Assembly: GCA_022791995.1 (NCBI GenBank)
Contig: JAAWAD010000043.1
Location: 1-64,000 of the forward strand
Source: Lawsonibacter sp.
Lineage (GTDB): Bacteria > Bacillota > Clostridia > Oscillospirales > Oscillospiraceae
Direction of reading: 5' to 3'
DNA length: 64,000 nt
Shown here: in pieces, positions 8,492-17,720 of the stretch
How the letters are laid out: each line of letters begins with the position of its first letter
Numbering within the stretch: position 1 is the first letter of the stretch
The notes under the pieces: model-generated
Databases searched by the model: none
What the model saw: only the letters and a program-made list of their open reading frames with translations
What the model was told of the DNA's origin: nothing
Made by a program: the position numbers and the translations under genes

Positions 8492-8956
8492 ATGCTGATT
8501 AAACAACTTTTCACCGGCGGCGGGGACTATCAGAGGGCCTTGCGGCAGCGCCGCTGGACGGCGGCGGCAATGGCGGTGGCGGGGTTGACGGGGCTGGCGT
8601 GTTATTTTCTGCTGGTGCCGAGCAGCGGTCTGGGGGACTACGCCCGGGGCTTCTACCTGGGGGCGGCCGGAGGCTGCACCTGGGGGGCACTGATTTTGCT
8701 TGTCCGCACCCAGTACCTGATTACTCACCCCCAGGCCCAACGAAAGGCCCAGATCAAGGAGCGGGACGAGCGGGAGCTGCAAATCACCCGCACCGCGGCC
8801 CAGATGGCGGGCGGGATCACCGTTTTCGGGGCGGTGCTGGGTCTGTTTGTTGTACTGCCCCTGAATATGGCGGCGTTCTATGCGCTGTTTGCCGTGGTCG
8901 TGTTCTATGCCGCCATCTTCGTCCTGTCCAGCCTGTGGCTGTCCAGACGGCTGTGA
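8492..8956 (+). CDS. Multi-TM membrane protein of unknown function (DER-motif)
   Basis: SD AAGGGAGG; four hydrophobic segments; KERDERELQITRTAAQM. Confidence 0.78.
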   Translation: MLIKQLFTGGGDYQRALRQRRWTAAAMAVAGLTGLACYFLLVPSSGLGDYARGFYLGAAGGCTWGALILLVRTQYLITHPQAQRKAQIKERDERELQITRTAAQMAGGITVFGAVLGLFVVLPLNMAAFYALFAVVVFYAAIFVLSSLWLSRRL

Positions 8957-9846
8957 GCCGCCGGCTGGAGCTGACCGTCACAGCGGAGCTGGCGGGTACC
9001 CGGGTGGACACCCTCCTGCAAAAGCGGCTGGGTCTGTCCGGGACGGTGGTCCGCCGGGTGAAGTGGCTGGAGGACGGCATTCTGGTGGATGGAATTCGGG
9101 TCAACACCCGGTTTTGTCCAGCCGTGGGGCAGGTGCTGTCCGTCCGTCTGTCTGAGCCTGAGCGGCGCAGCGGCATTGTGCCTGCGTCGGGGGAGCTGGA
9201 TTGTGTCTATGAGGACGAGGATATCCTCATTTTGAACAAGGCGCCTGGGGTCTCTGTCCACCCGGGGCCGGGGCACTACGCGGATACCCTGGGCAATTAT
9301 TTGATAGATTATTACGAAAAGACGAGGCAGGAGGCGGACTTCCACCCTGTCCACCGCCTGGATCGGGGGACCAGCGGCCTGCTGGTGACGGCCAAGCACC
9401 CCCACGCCCAGGAGGTGCTGAAGAAGCAGCTTCACACCCCGGCGTTTCGCCGGGTCTACCTGGCGGTTTGCCAGGGCATCCCAGAGAATTGGACAGGCGT
9501 CATTGACGCCCCCCTGGGGCCCCGCCCCGGCTCCCTGATGGAGCAGATGGTCCGCCCCGACGGCAAGTCTGCCCGCACCAAATACGGAGTGCTGCGGCAA
9601 TGGGGAGGGCGGGCGCTGGTGTCCTTGGAGCTGGAGACGGGACGAACACACCAGATTCGGGTCCACATGGCCCACATCGGCCATCCGCTGACCGGAGATT
9701 ATCTCTATGGTACCGAGGAGCCGGAAGTTATTGGGCGTCCCGCCCTCCATGCGGGCTATTTGTCTCTGCTGCACCCGATTACCGGGGAAAAGCTGCAATT
9801 CTCTGTCCCTCTGCCAGAGGATATGGCTCGGCTCAGGTGCGGCTGA
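8953..9846 (+). CDS. RluA family pseudouridine synthase
   Basis: GTG start overlapping previous stop; DILILNKAPGVSVHPGPGH, FHPVHRLDRGTSGLLVTAK, GRTHQIRVHMAHIGHPLTGD. Confidence 0.93.
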   Translation: MSRRLELTVTAELAGTRVDTLLQKRLGLSGTVVRRVKWLEDGILVDGIRVNTRFCPAVGQVLSVRLSEPERRSGIVPASGELDCVYEDEDILILNKAPGVSVHPGPGHYADTLGNYLIDYYEKTRQEADFHPVHRLDRGTSGLLVTAKHPHAQEVLKKQLHTPAFRRVYLAVCQGIPENWTGVIDAPLGPRPGSLMEQMVRPDGKSARTKYGVLRQWGGRALVSLELETGRTHQIRVHMAHIGHPLTGDYLYGTEEPEVIGRPALHAGYLSLLHPITGEKLQFSVPLPEDMARLRCG

Positions 9847-9859
9847 AAACAGGGGGGTA

Positions 9860-9929
9860 TTGGGCTTCGCCCAAACTCGCCGCCGTCGCCGTCAAAAGAA
9901 GCCCCCTTCCAAAGGGGGCTTCTTTTGAC
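9860..9929. repeat. Tandem hairpin element / bidirectional terminator
   Basis: TTGGGC-TTC-GCCCAA (9860-9874) then an 18-bp-arm perfect inverted repeat GTCAAAAGAAGCCCCCTT-CCA-AAGGGGGCTTCTTTTGAC (9891-9929). Confidence 0.75.
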
Positions 9930-9999
9930 AGCGCAGGAGAAATGGAGTAAAATAGAAGAAACGCTCAGAAGGGGCAATCCGATGAGAGGAGGGGTTCGG

Positions 10000-11130
10000 G
10001 TGAAGAGAAGGTATGTCTGGCTGTGGGCAGGGTGCCTGCTGTTGGCTCTTCTGGTCGGCTGTGCCCAGCACGGAACCCCCCACAGCCGGCGGGAAGTGCT
10101 GGAATATGTGGAGGAGACATTTCTCGGGGAAGACATTGTGGTGTCCAAACAGTACACCCGTCCTGCTGAGGGGGACCGATTCCAGGAGAAGGACCGTCTC
10201 TGGGACTGCTGGTACGCCGACATGCCCCAGGTGGTGTTCCACATTGGCAGCCGCCGCTGGGTGATCGACCCGGTTCCCATGTGGGGATACGAGCTGTACA
10301 ACGACCGGGACCGGGTGTTTTGGAACTATCACCTGGAGCAGTACCAGACCGGCGGGGGCAGTCTGGAGCTGTGGACCTCGGACGAGGAGGGGAACCTGGA
10401 GTGGGCCTTTTCCTCTATGGAGCAGGTTCCCCAGGCGGCGGAGCAGCTGCTGTCCTTTTTCCGCTGGTACGAGGAGCAGCCCCACGCCCACTGGGCCGAT
10501 TTGGCGGAGGTGGAGTTGGAGGGCCTGCCTCTGCCGGTCCATGTCCTTGACCCCCACCACATCTATCTCCACGCCCCGGCTCGTCCGGTAGAGGGCACAC
10601 GGCTCTCCTTTGCGGAGGACACTGCGGAGCTGGAGGCGCTGTGCGCCGGGATGCTGAAGGCCTATTTCACCTATTACCGCCTTCCCAGTCCCGATTTTTC
10701 TCAGACAGAGCTGGATGCCTACGCCGCGCAGGCCTGGACCCGGGCCTGGACGGAGGGGGAGGAGCTTCAGTATGTCCCCCGCCTCTGGCGGGACGGGAAG
10801 CCTATTTCGGCAGAGCTGGTGGTGGGCATCGGTGCGGAGAAGGTGGCGGGCTCCGGGCTGGAGTTTTCCTATGTCAGCTTCGGCGGTCTGTTCGAGCTGG
10901 TGTCCCGGTTGGGGCTGGAGCCAGAGGGCACGTCGGAGGATTTCACTGTTACCGGAGCCGACGGGGCGCTCTACGCCTTCTCCTATGCGTCTGGGCGGGA
11001 GAGGGATGGAGAGGACGGCTGGTCTTACACCCGGGACGGGGAGCGCCTTAAGGGCCGGGACGGAATGCCCATCCTGCGCATCGGTGGGGGGGAATTTCAG
11101 GCTGTCACTGGATTGGAATTTCGGGGATAA
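10000..11130 (+). CDS. Hypothetical lipoprotein
   Basis: GTG start with AGGAGGGG SD; MKRRYVWLWAGCLLLALLVGCAQHG lipobox. Confidence 0.72.
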   Translation: MKRRYVWLWAGCLLLALLVGCAQHGTPHSRREVLEYVEETFLGEDIVVSKQYTRPAEGDRFQEKDRLWDCWYADMPQVVFHIGSRRWVIDPVPMWGYELYNDRDRVFWNYHLEQYQTGGGSLELWTSDEEGNLEWAFSSMEQVPQAAEQLLSFFRWYEEQPHAHWADLAEVELEGLPLPVHVLDPHHIYLHAPARPVEGTRLSFAEDTAELEALCAGMLKAYFTYYRLPSPDFSQTELDAYAAQAWTRAWTEGEELQYVPRLWRDGKPISAELVVGIGAEKVAGSGLEFSYVSFGGLFELVSRLGLEPEGTSEDFTVTGADGALYAFSYASGRERDGEDGWSYTRDGERLKGRDGMPILRIGGGEFQAVTGLEFRG

Positions 11131-11228
11131 TGCGGTTTCCCGTTGACCGGGGGCGGTTTTCAGTATACAATGGAGCGGCGAATTTGGATGAACGAGCGGG
11201 CACGTGTCCGCAGGAAGAGAGGAACGAT

Positions 11229-13679
11229 ATGCTGGAGCATGAACAGGAGATACGCTTTTGCCGGGCCCGGCGGGAGGCCATTTCCCGTGATTTCCCCCAG
11301 CTGAACCCGGAGCAGCGCCGGGGGACCCTGGCCACAGAGGGGCCTCTGCTGCTGCTGGCGGGGGCGGGGAGCGGCAAGACCACCGTGTTGATTCACCGCA
11401 TTGCCAATTTAATGAGGTACGGCCGGGGCTCGGACAGCGAGGAGGTCCCGGCCTTTGTCACAGAGGAGGACCTGGCCTTTCTGGAGGCATACGCCGCCTC
11501 CGGCCAGGGGGATAAGGCCCGGCAGGAGCGGCTGTGCCGCCTAGAACCCGCTGCCCCCTGGACTGTACTGGCTATCACCTTTACAAACAAGGCGGCAGGC
11601 GAGCTGAAGGACCGTCTGGCCGCTCTGCTGGGCCCTGAGGCCAACGATATCTGGGCCAGTACCTTCCACTCCGCCTGTGTGCGTATCCTGCGCCGGGACA
11701 TTGAAAAGCTGGGTTTTGCCTCATCCTTTACCATCTATGACACCGACGACTCCCTCCGTACCCTGAAGGAGTGCTTGAAGACCCTGAATCTGGACGAAAA
11801 ACAACTGCCTCCCCGGTCGGTGCTCACCCAGATTTCCCGGGCAAAGGACGCCATGCTTCTGGCCCAGGACTACCGGGTCCAGGCGGAGAAGAGCCAGGAC
11901 CTGTGGCAGCTCCAGATTGCCAAGGTGTACACCGAATATCAGCGCCGGCTGTGGGACGCCAACGCCCTGGACTTTGACGACCTGATCCTCCACACCGTCC
12001 GGCTGCTTCAGCAGTTTGAGGACGTACGGGCATACTATCAGAAAAAATTCCGATACGTATTGATTGACGAGTACCAGGATACCAACAATCTTCAATACCT
12101 GCTGGCCTCCGCTCTGGCGGGGGGGTATGAGAATTTCTGTGTGGTAGGGGATGACGACCAGTCGATCTACCGCTTCCGGGGGGCCACCATTGAGAATATC
12201 CTCTCCTTTGAGCGGCAGTATCCCGGCTGCCGGGTCATCCGCCTGGAGGAGAATTACCGCTCCACCGGCCACATTCTGGAGGCGGCAAACAGCGTCATCC
12301 GAAACAATCAGGGCAGAAAGGGAAAGGAGCTGTGGACTCGGGCCGGAGCCGGGGAGACCCTGACGCTCTACACCGCCATGAACGAGAACGACGAGGCACA
12401 GTACATCGCCTCCCGCATTCTGGAGGGATACAGCCAGGGCCGCCGGTGGAAGGACCACGCTGTCCTCTACCGGATGAACGCCCAGTCCAATCTGTTGGAG
12501 CAGGCCTTCAAGCGGGGGGGAATTCCCTACCGGATCATCGGCGGAATGCGCTTTTTTGACCGGGCCGAGGTGAAGGATATGCTGGCCTATCTGGCTGTGC
12601 TGAACAACCCGGAGGACGACCTGCGCCTCAACCGTATCCTCAACAATCCCCCCCGAGGCATCGGTCCCCGGGCGGTGGCTGCCGCCCAGGAGCGAGCCCA
12701 GCAGGAGAGGACCTGTCTCTATGCTGTGCTGGACAACGCCCGGCTATACCCCGAGCTGGAGCGGTTTGCTGGCAAGTTCTCTGCCTTTACCCAGCTGATG
12801 CGGGAGCTGTCCGACCTGTCCGGCCAGATGCCTCTGGACCGCTTCTATGAGGAGCTGCTCATCAAAAGCGGTTATGCGCCCTTCCTGGAGGGCAAAAATA
12901 CCGAGGAGGACCGCTCCCGGCTGGAGAACGTGCGGGAGCTGCTCACCTCCATCCGAGGGTATATGGAGGAGACGGACTCCTCTGACCTGGCGGGCTTTCT
13001 GGATGAAATTGCTCTGTATACCGACCTGGACAACCATGACCCCAACCAGGACTGTGTGGTGATGATGACGATGCACGCGGCCAAGGGGCTGGAATTTCCA
13101 GTGGTCTTTGTGGCCGGGGCGGAGGAGGGCATTTTCCCTGGCAGCCGGGCCATCGGCGAGACCGAGGAGATGGAGGAGGAGCGCCGGCTGTGCTATGTGG
13201 CCATCACCCGGGCCCGGGAGAAGCTGTATCTCACCTGTGCCAATCAGCGGATGCTCTTCGGCCGCACCAGCAGCAACCGTCCCTCCCGCTTCACCGAGGA
13301 GATCCCCCCGGAGCATATGGAGCGTACCGGGCGCACCTTCCTGTCCGGCGTGGGCGGCGGGGAGAGCCGAATGCCCAGCCGTACCTCAGGCTATAACGGC
13401 TACCAGCGGCAGGGCTATGGCGCTCCGCGTTCCCCACAGCCGGTTCCCGCTCCCTCCCTGGGTGGTTTTACCCAGGCAATGGCCCGGGCCAATGCGGCCC
13501 TACCTCCGTCCGCTGCCTTTCAAAAGGGGGACGCTGTGCGCCATAAGGCCTTCGGCTCTGGGGTTGTCCTGTCCACCATGCCCATCCGCGACGATGTGCT
13601 TCTGGAGATCGCCTTCGATGGTCCAGGCACCAAGCGTCTGATGCAGAAGGCGGTTGCCCCCTATATGGTGAAGATCTGA
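11229..13679 (+). CDS. pcrA: UvrD/PcrA-type ATP-dependent DNA helicase
   Basis: LNPEQRRGTLATEGPLLLLAGAGSGKTTVLIHRI, VLAITFTNKAAGELKDRL, YVLIDEYQDTNNLQY, VVGDDDQSIYRFRGA. Confidence 0.95.
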   Translation: MLEHEQEIRFCRARREAISRDFPQLNPEQRRGTLATEGPLLLLAGAGSGKTTVLIHRIANLMRYGRGSDSEEVPAFVTEEDLAFLEAYAASGQGDKARQERLCRLEPAAPWTVLAITFTNKAAGELKDRLAALLGPEANDIWASTFHSACVRILRRDIEKLGFASSFTIYDTDDSLRTLKECLKTLNLDEKQLPPRSVLTQISRAKDAMLLAQDYRVQAEKSQDLWQLQIAKVYTEYQRRLWDANALDFDDLILHTVRLLQQFEDVRAYYQKKFRYVLIDEYQDTNNLQYLLASALAGGYENFCVVGDDDQSIYRFRGATIENILSFERQYPGCRVIRLEENYRSTGHILEAANSVIRNNQGRKGKELWTRAGAGETLTLYTAMNENDEAQYIASRILEGYSQGRRWKDHAVLYRMNAQSNLLEQAFKRGGIPYRIIGGMRFFDRAEVKDMLAYLAVLNNPEDDLRLNRILNNPPRGIGPRAVAAAQERAQQERTCLYAVLDNARLYPELERFAGKFSAFTQLMRELSDLSGQMPLDRFYEELLIKSGYAPFLEGKNTEEDRSRLENVRELLTSIRGYMEETDSSDLAGFLDEIALYTDLDNHDPNQDCVVMMTMHAAKGLEFPVVFVAGAEEGIFPGSRAIGETEEMEEERRLCYVAITRAREKLYLTCANQRMLFGRTSSNRPSRFTEEIPPEHMERTGRTFLSGVGGGESRMPSRTSGYNGYQRQGYGAPRSPQPVPAPSLGGFTQAMARANAALPPSAAFQKGDAVRHKAFGSGVVLSTMPIRDDVLLEIAFDGPGTKRLMQKAVAPYMVKI

Positions 13680-13788
13680 GACGCAGAGACACTTGTAAGA
13701 AACTTCCAGACGATTTTTTTGGAAAAGGGTGCAACTTTTTCTGGATTTTGCCGTCTATAGTAAATAGGATCCTTTGGCGCAGGAGATA

Positions 13789-13838
13789 GTGACAGAGCGG
13801 TAACAGCTTTTTAAGAGATTCTTAAGGATTTGTAATCG
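13789..13838 (+). promoter_or_regulatory. Array of five 6-bp direct repeats with 11-bp period (candidate OmpR/PhoB-type response-regulator site)
   Basis: GTGACA-N5-GTAACA-N5-TTAAGA-N5-TTAAGG-N5-TAATCG. Confidence 0.5.
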
Positions 13839-13846
13839 TCTTGTTG

Positions 13847-13876
13847 TTGTTTCCCTGGCGCAATATGGCATATAAT
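13847..13876 (+). promoter_or_regulatory. Promoter of the efflux operon
   Basis: TTGTTT - 18 bp - TATAAT (13871-13876). Confidence 0.5.
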
Positions 13877-13968
13877 GGGACGCAGGACAGGCTTTTGCGC
13901 AGATGTTGTACATAAACACATTAACACACCTGTCCCTCCCGAATTTAGGAAGAGGAGGCTCATATATC

Positions 13969-15693
13969 ATGCCCGATGTGACCCAAACCCCGGAGCAGAT
14001 CCAGGACCAGCCCCAAGCGCAGCCCCAGACGCCCCCGTCCTCCAAGCCTCCGGCCAAGAAGCCGGCGGGAAAGGGGAAGAAAAAGCTGGTCAAGCGACTG
14101 ATTGCCCTGGGGGTAGCCGCTGTGATATGCGGGGGCGGGGGCTTTGCCCTGTACCGTTTTCTGCACACCAGCAACGAGGAGCTGGGAGAGATTTTTTCCC
14201 AGGAGGCCTATATTGGTACCATTCAGAGCACCGTCTCCGGCCGAGGTACCGCCAAGGCCAAGGAGTCGGCGGCCATCACCCTGACCCAGAGCGGCATTGT
14301 GCAGGAGGTCTATGTCACTGGCGGCGATATCGTGACGGCCGGACAGCCTCTCTATAAGATCTACAGCCAGGCCGCCGAGGAGGCGGTGTCCGACGCGCGG
14401 AAGAAAGTGGAGGACCTGGCCAAAGACATGGCGGATTTGCAGGAGGACGCGTCCAATCTCACCGTGCGCGCCCCCTTCGCTGGCAAGCTGATGGACGTGA
14501 AGGAGTTTGAGCCCGACCAGGACGTGACCAAGGGGACCGAGGTGGCCACGCTGGTGAACGACCGGACGCTGAAGCTGTCCCTCTACTTCAGCTACGCCTT
14601 CGAGAAGGACATCTACGTGGGCCAGGAGGTCCAGGTGTCCGTTCCCGCCGTGATGCGCAGCTACACCGGCACAGTGGAGAAGATCAACAAGGTGAGCTTT
14701 ATCTCCCCGGAGGGGGCGGTCCACTTTGAGGCGGTCATCACCTTCCGCAACCCGGGCACCATCACCGCTGAGATGGACGCCTCCGCCGTCATCACCGCAG
14801 AGGACGGCACGGAGATCTACCCCTACCAGAACGGTAAGACCGCCTTTTACGAGACCCGCTCCATTGTCACCAAGGCCTCCGGCCCGGTAATTGGCAAGGG
14901 CAACCTGCTCAACTACGCCAACGTAGAGGAGGGAGAGGGCCTGCTGTACCTGGGCTCCTCCACCATCGACACCGACATCCGCAACAAGCAGGAGGAGATC
15001 GACGAGGCCCAGACCAAGCTGGACGAGGCCGTGAAGGCCCTGGACGACTTCAACGCCGTGGCCCCCATCGACGGCACCGTCACCTCCTTCGCCCTCACCG
15101 AGGGGCAGGAGGTGAAGAGCGGCGACACCGTGGTCATGATTGCCAACAACGTGACCATGCTGGTCACCATTACGGTGGACGACCGGAACATCTCCTTCAT
15201 CAAGCCAGGCAGCTATGTGGACCTGCGGGACTACAACGATAACGTCTTCCAGGGTCTGGTCACCTCCATCGACATGGCCGGGGCGGAGGGCGGCCAGGGC
15301 ATGACCAACTACCCCGTCACCCTGACAGTGGACAACGCCGGCGGCTCCCTGATGGAGGGCATGGGCCTTCAGTACTCCTTTGTCACCAGCGAGTCGGCCG
15401 ACTGCGTCCTGGTGCCCACCGGCTCTGTTCAGTACTTCAGTGATTTGGAGGGCAACCGGCAGGCGGTGGTCTTTGTCCAGCGGGAGGAGCGCCCCGACGA
15501 CGTGCCCGAGCTGGATATGCCCACCATCGAGCCGGGGCAGAAGCGGACCTTCCCAACCGAGGAGGAGGGGTACTACCCCGTCATTGTGGAGACCGGCATC
15601 TCCGACGCCCAGAACGTGGAGATCATCTCCGGGGTGGAGCCGGGGGACGTGGTGTTCCTCAACTACACCGTCACCGATTCCGCCTGGGGCTGA
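13969..15693 (+). CDS. HlyD/MFP-family efflux periplasmic-adaptor-like subunit
   Basis: N-terminal TM; VRAPFAGKLMDVKEFEPDQDVTKGTEVATL; VAPIDGTVTSFALTEGQEVKSGDTV; followed by MacB-type genes. Confidence 0.9.
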   Translation: MPDVTQTPEQIQDQPQAQPQTPPSSKPPAKKPAGKGKKKLVKRLIALGVAAVICGGGGFALYRFLHTSNEELGEIFSQEAYIGTIQSTVSGRGTAKAKESAAITLTQSGIVQEVYVTGGDIVTAGQPLYKIYSQAAEEAVSDARKKVEDLAKDMADLQEDASNLTVRAPFAGKLMDVKEFEPDQDVTKGTEVATLVNDRTLKLSLYFSYAFEKDIYVGQEVQVSVPAVMRSYTGTVEKINKVSFISPEGAVHFEAVITFRNPGTITAEMDASAVITAEDGTEIYPYQNGKTAFYETRSIVTKASGPVIGKGNLLNYANVEEGEGLLYLGSSTIDTDIRNKQEEIDEAQTKLDEAVKALDDFNAVAPIDGTVTSFALTEGQEVKSGDTVVMIANNVTMLVTITVDDRNISFIKPGSYVDLRDYNDNVFQGLVTSIDMAGAEGGQGMTNYPVTLTVDNAGGSLMEGMGLQYSFVTSESADCVLVPTGSVQYFSDLEGNRQAVVFVQREERPDDVPELDMPTIEPGQKRTFPTEEEGYYPVIVETGISDAQNVEIISGVEPGDVVFLNYTVTDSAWG

Positions 15694-15701
15694 GGTGCGC
15701 C

Positions 15702-16397
15702 ATGCTGATCGACATTCAGAACCTGTATAAAATCTACAACGAGGGGAAGGAGAGCGAGGTCCGGGCCCTGGACGGGGTCTCCCTCCAGATTGACCGGGGG
15801 GAGTTCGTGGCCATCGTGGGCCAGTCGGGCTCGGGCAAGTCCACCATGATGAACGTGCTGGGCTGCTTGGACATCCCCACCTATGGGGACTACTACCTGG
15901 AGGGCACCGACATCACTTCCCTGTCCGACAAGGAGCTGGCCCGCATCCGCAACCGGGAGATCGGCTTCATCTTTCAGGGCTACAACCTGATTCAGGAGCT
16001 GGACGCCCTGGAAAATGTCACCCTTCCCCTGATCTACCGGGGCATCTCGGTCTTTGATCGGGAGGACATGGCAATGGCTGCCCTGGCCAAGGTGGGGATG
16101 GACGACCGGGCCCACCACCGCCCCAGCGAGATGTCCGGCGGCCAGCAGCAGCGGGTGGCCATTGCCCGGGCCATTGCAACGGCGCCCCCTATCATCATGG
16201 CCGACGAGCCCACGGGCGCTCTGGATTCCAGAACAGGTAAGCATGTGCTGGAGATTCTCCGGGATTTATACCGGGGAGGCACCACCATTCTTCTGATTAC
16301 CCACGATGACGGCATCGCTGCCACGGCCAAGCGGGTGGTGCGGCTGTCCGATGGCAGAATCATCTCTGACAACCCCCAGGAGGTGGATTGGGAATGA
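15702..16397 (+). CDS. MacB-type ABC transporter ATP-binding protein
   Basis: VGQSGSGKSTMMNVLGCLD, MSGGQQQRVAIARAIATAPPIIMADEPTGALD. Confidence 0.95.
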   Translation: MLIDIQNLYKIYNEGKESEVRALDGVSLQIDRGEFVAIVGQSGSGKSTMMNVLGCLDIPTYGDYYLEGTDITSLSDKELARIRNREIGFIFQGYNLIQELDALENVTLPLIYRGISVFDREDMAMAALAKVGMDDRAHHRPSEMSGGQQQRVAIARAIATAPPIIMADEPTGALDSRTGKHVLEILRDLYRGGTTILLITHDDGIAATAKRVVRLSDGRIISDNPQEVDWE

Positions 16398-17656
16398 ATC
16401 TATGGCAGGCATTCAAAATGGCCTTCAAGTCCATCGCACTGAAAAAGACCCGGTCCTTCCTCACCATGCTGGGTATCATCATCGGCGTGGCCAGCGTGGT
16501 CATCATGGTGTCGGTGGTTCAGGGACAGAACCGGAAGACCATGGAGTTCTATGAGAAGATGGGGGACAACAAAATCACCATCCAGGCCATGAAATATGAC
16601 GACATGGACAACGAGGTAAGCCAGAAGCTTCAGGACTACTGCTTGTCTCTCAGCGATCTGCTGGTGGGGGTTACCCCGGATGTGGAGATCAACGAAAAGG
16701 TTATCATCCAGTACGGGGCCAAGACGCTGTCCGTCAACGACTGGGAGTCCATGCGCTTCGGCGGCAGCATCAACTGGGATGAGATGATGCACGTAAAGCT
16801 GGGCTCGGACCAGTATGGGGCGTGCAACAACTACACCCTGGCCGGAGGGCGGGAGATGTCCTACCTGGATGTGGAGAAGACCAACCCGGTGTGCGTCCTG
16901 GGCTCCGGGGCCAAGGAGGCCCTCTTTGGCTTCACCAACCCGGTGAACGAGACCGTTACCATCAACGGCGACCCCTTCCTGGTGGTGGGGTACTATAACA
17001 GCATGGACATCGAATATTGGCCCGAGATGGACAACATCATCGTCATCCCCTATACCTTTAACCGCACCATGAACAGCAACAACACCATGGACAGTTATGT
17101 GGCCAAGGCCAAGGACGCCCAAGCCACGGTGGAGGCCATGACCCGGCTGGAAGTCTTCTTCAACGGCCTGATCCCCATGAACGCCGACGGCTACCGGGAG
17201 AACGGCTATACCTATGTCCAGAGCAACAACAGCAACGCCCAGGAGATGGAGCAGCAGAGCATGATGCAGTCCCTGGTGCTGGGAGCCATCGCCGGCATCT
17301 CCCTGCTGGTGGGCGGCATCGGCATCATGAACATCATGCTGGTCACCGTCACCGAACGCACCCGGGAAATCGGTATCCGCAAGGCCATCGGTGCCGAGCG
17401 CTCCAGCATCATCACCCAGTTCCTCATTGAGGCTGCGGTGATCTGCTCCATTGGCGGCATCATTGGGATCGGAATCGGCTGCGTTGGCACCCTCATTGCC
17501 GGGAAACTTCTCCTTCAGGAGACCTCCATGCTGCCTAGTATGACCATCACCTTGGGAGCCTTCCTCTTCTCTGTGGTGCTGGGGGTTATCTTCGGTATGT
17601 ATCCCGCCATTAAGGCCTCCGGCCTCCAGCCTGTGGTGGCCCTGCGGGCGGATTAA
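16394..17656 (+). CDS. MacB/FtsX-type ABC transporter permease
   Basis: ATGA overlap; TRSFLTMLGIIIGVASVVIMV; LLVGGIGIMNIMLVTVTERTREIGIRKAIGA. Confidence 0.95.
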   Translation: MNLWQAFKMAFKSIALKKTRSFLTMLGIIIGVASVVIMVSVVQGQNRKTMEFYEKMGDNKITIQAMKYDDMDNEVSQKLQDYCLSLSDLLVGVTPDVEINEKVIIQYGAKTLSVNDWESMRFGGSINWDEMMHVKLGSDQYGACNNYTLAGGREMSYLDVEKTNPVCVLGSGAKEALFGFTNPVNETVTINGDPFLVVGYYNSMDIEYWPEMDNIIVIPYTFNRTMNSNNTMDSYVAKAKDAQATVEAMTRLEVFFNGLIPMNADGYRENGYTYVQSNNSNAQEMEQQSMMQSLVLGAIAGISLLVGGIGIMNIMLVTVTERTREIGIRKAIGAERSSIITQFLIEAAVICSIGGIIGIGIGCVGTLIAGKLLLQETSMLPSMTITLGAFLFSVVLGVIFGMYPAIKASGLQPVVALRAD

Positions 17657-17720
17657 ACAGGCAGCAAGGGACGTTACTATAGAGCGTCCCATACAACGCA
17701 AGATTAGGAGAGTGAACGAA

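Noticed and set aside
17661-17690. Hairpin GGGACG...CGTCCC between permease and SLH gene as terminator
   Set aside because: Only 6-bp arms and no T-run; too weak to call
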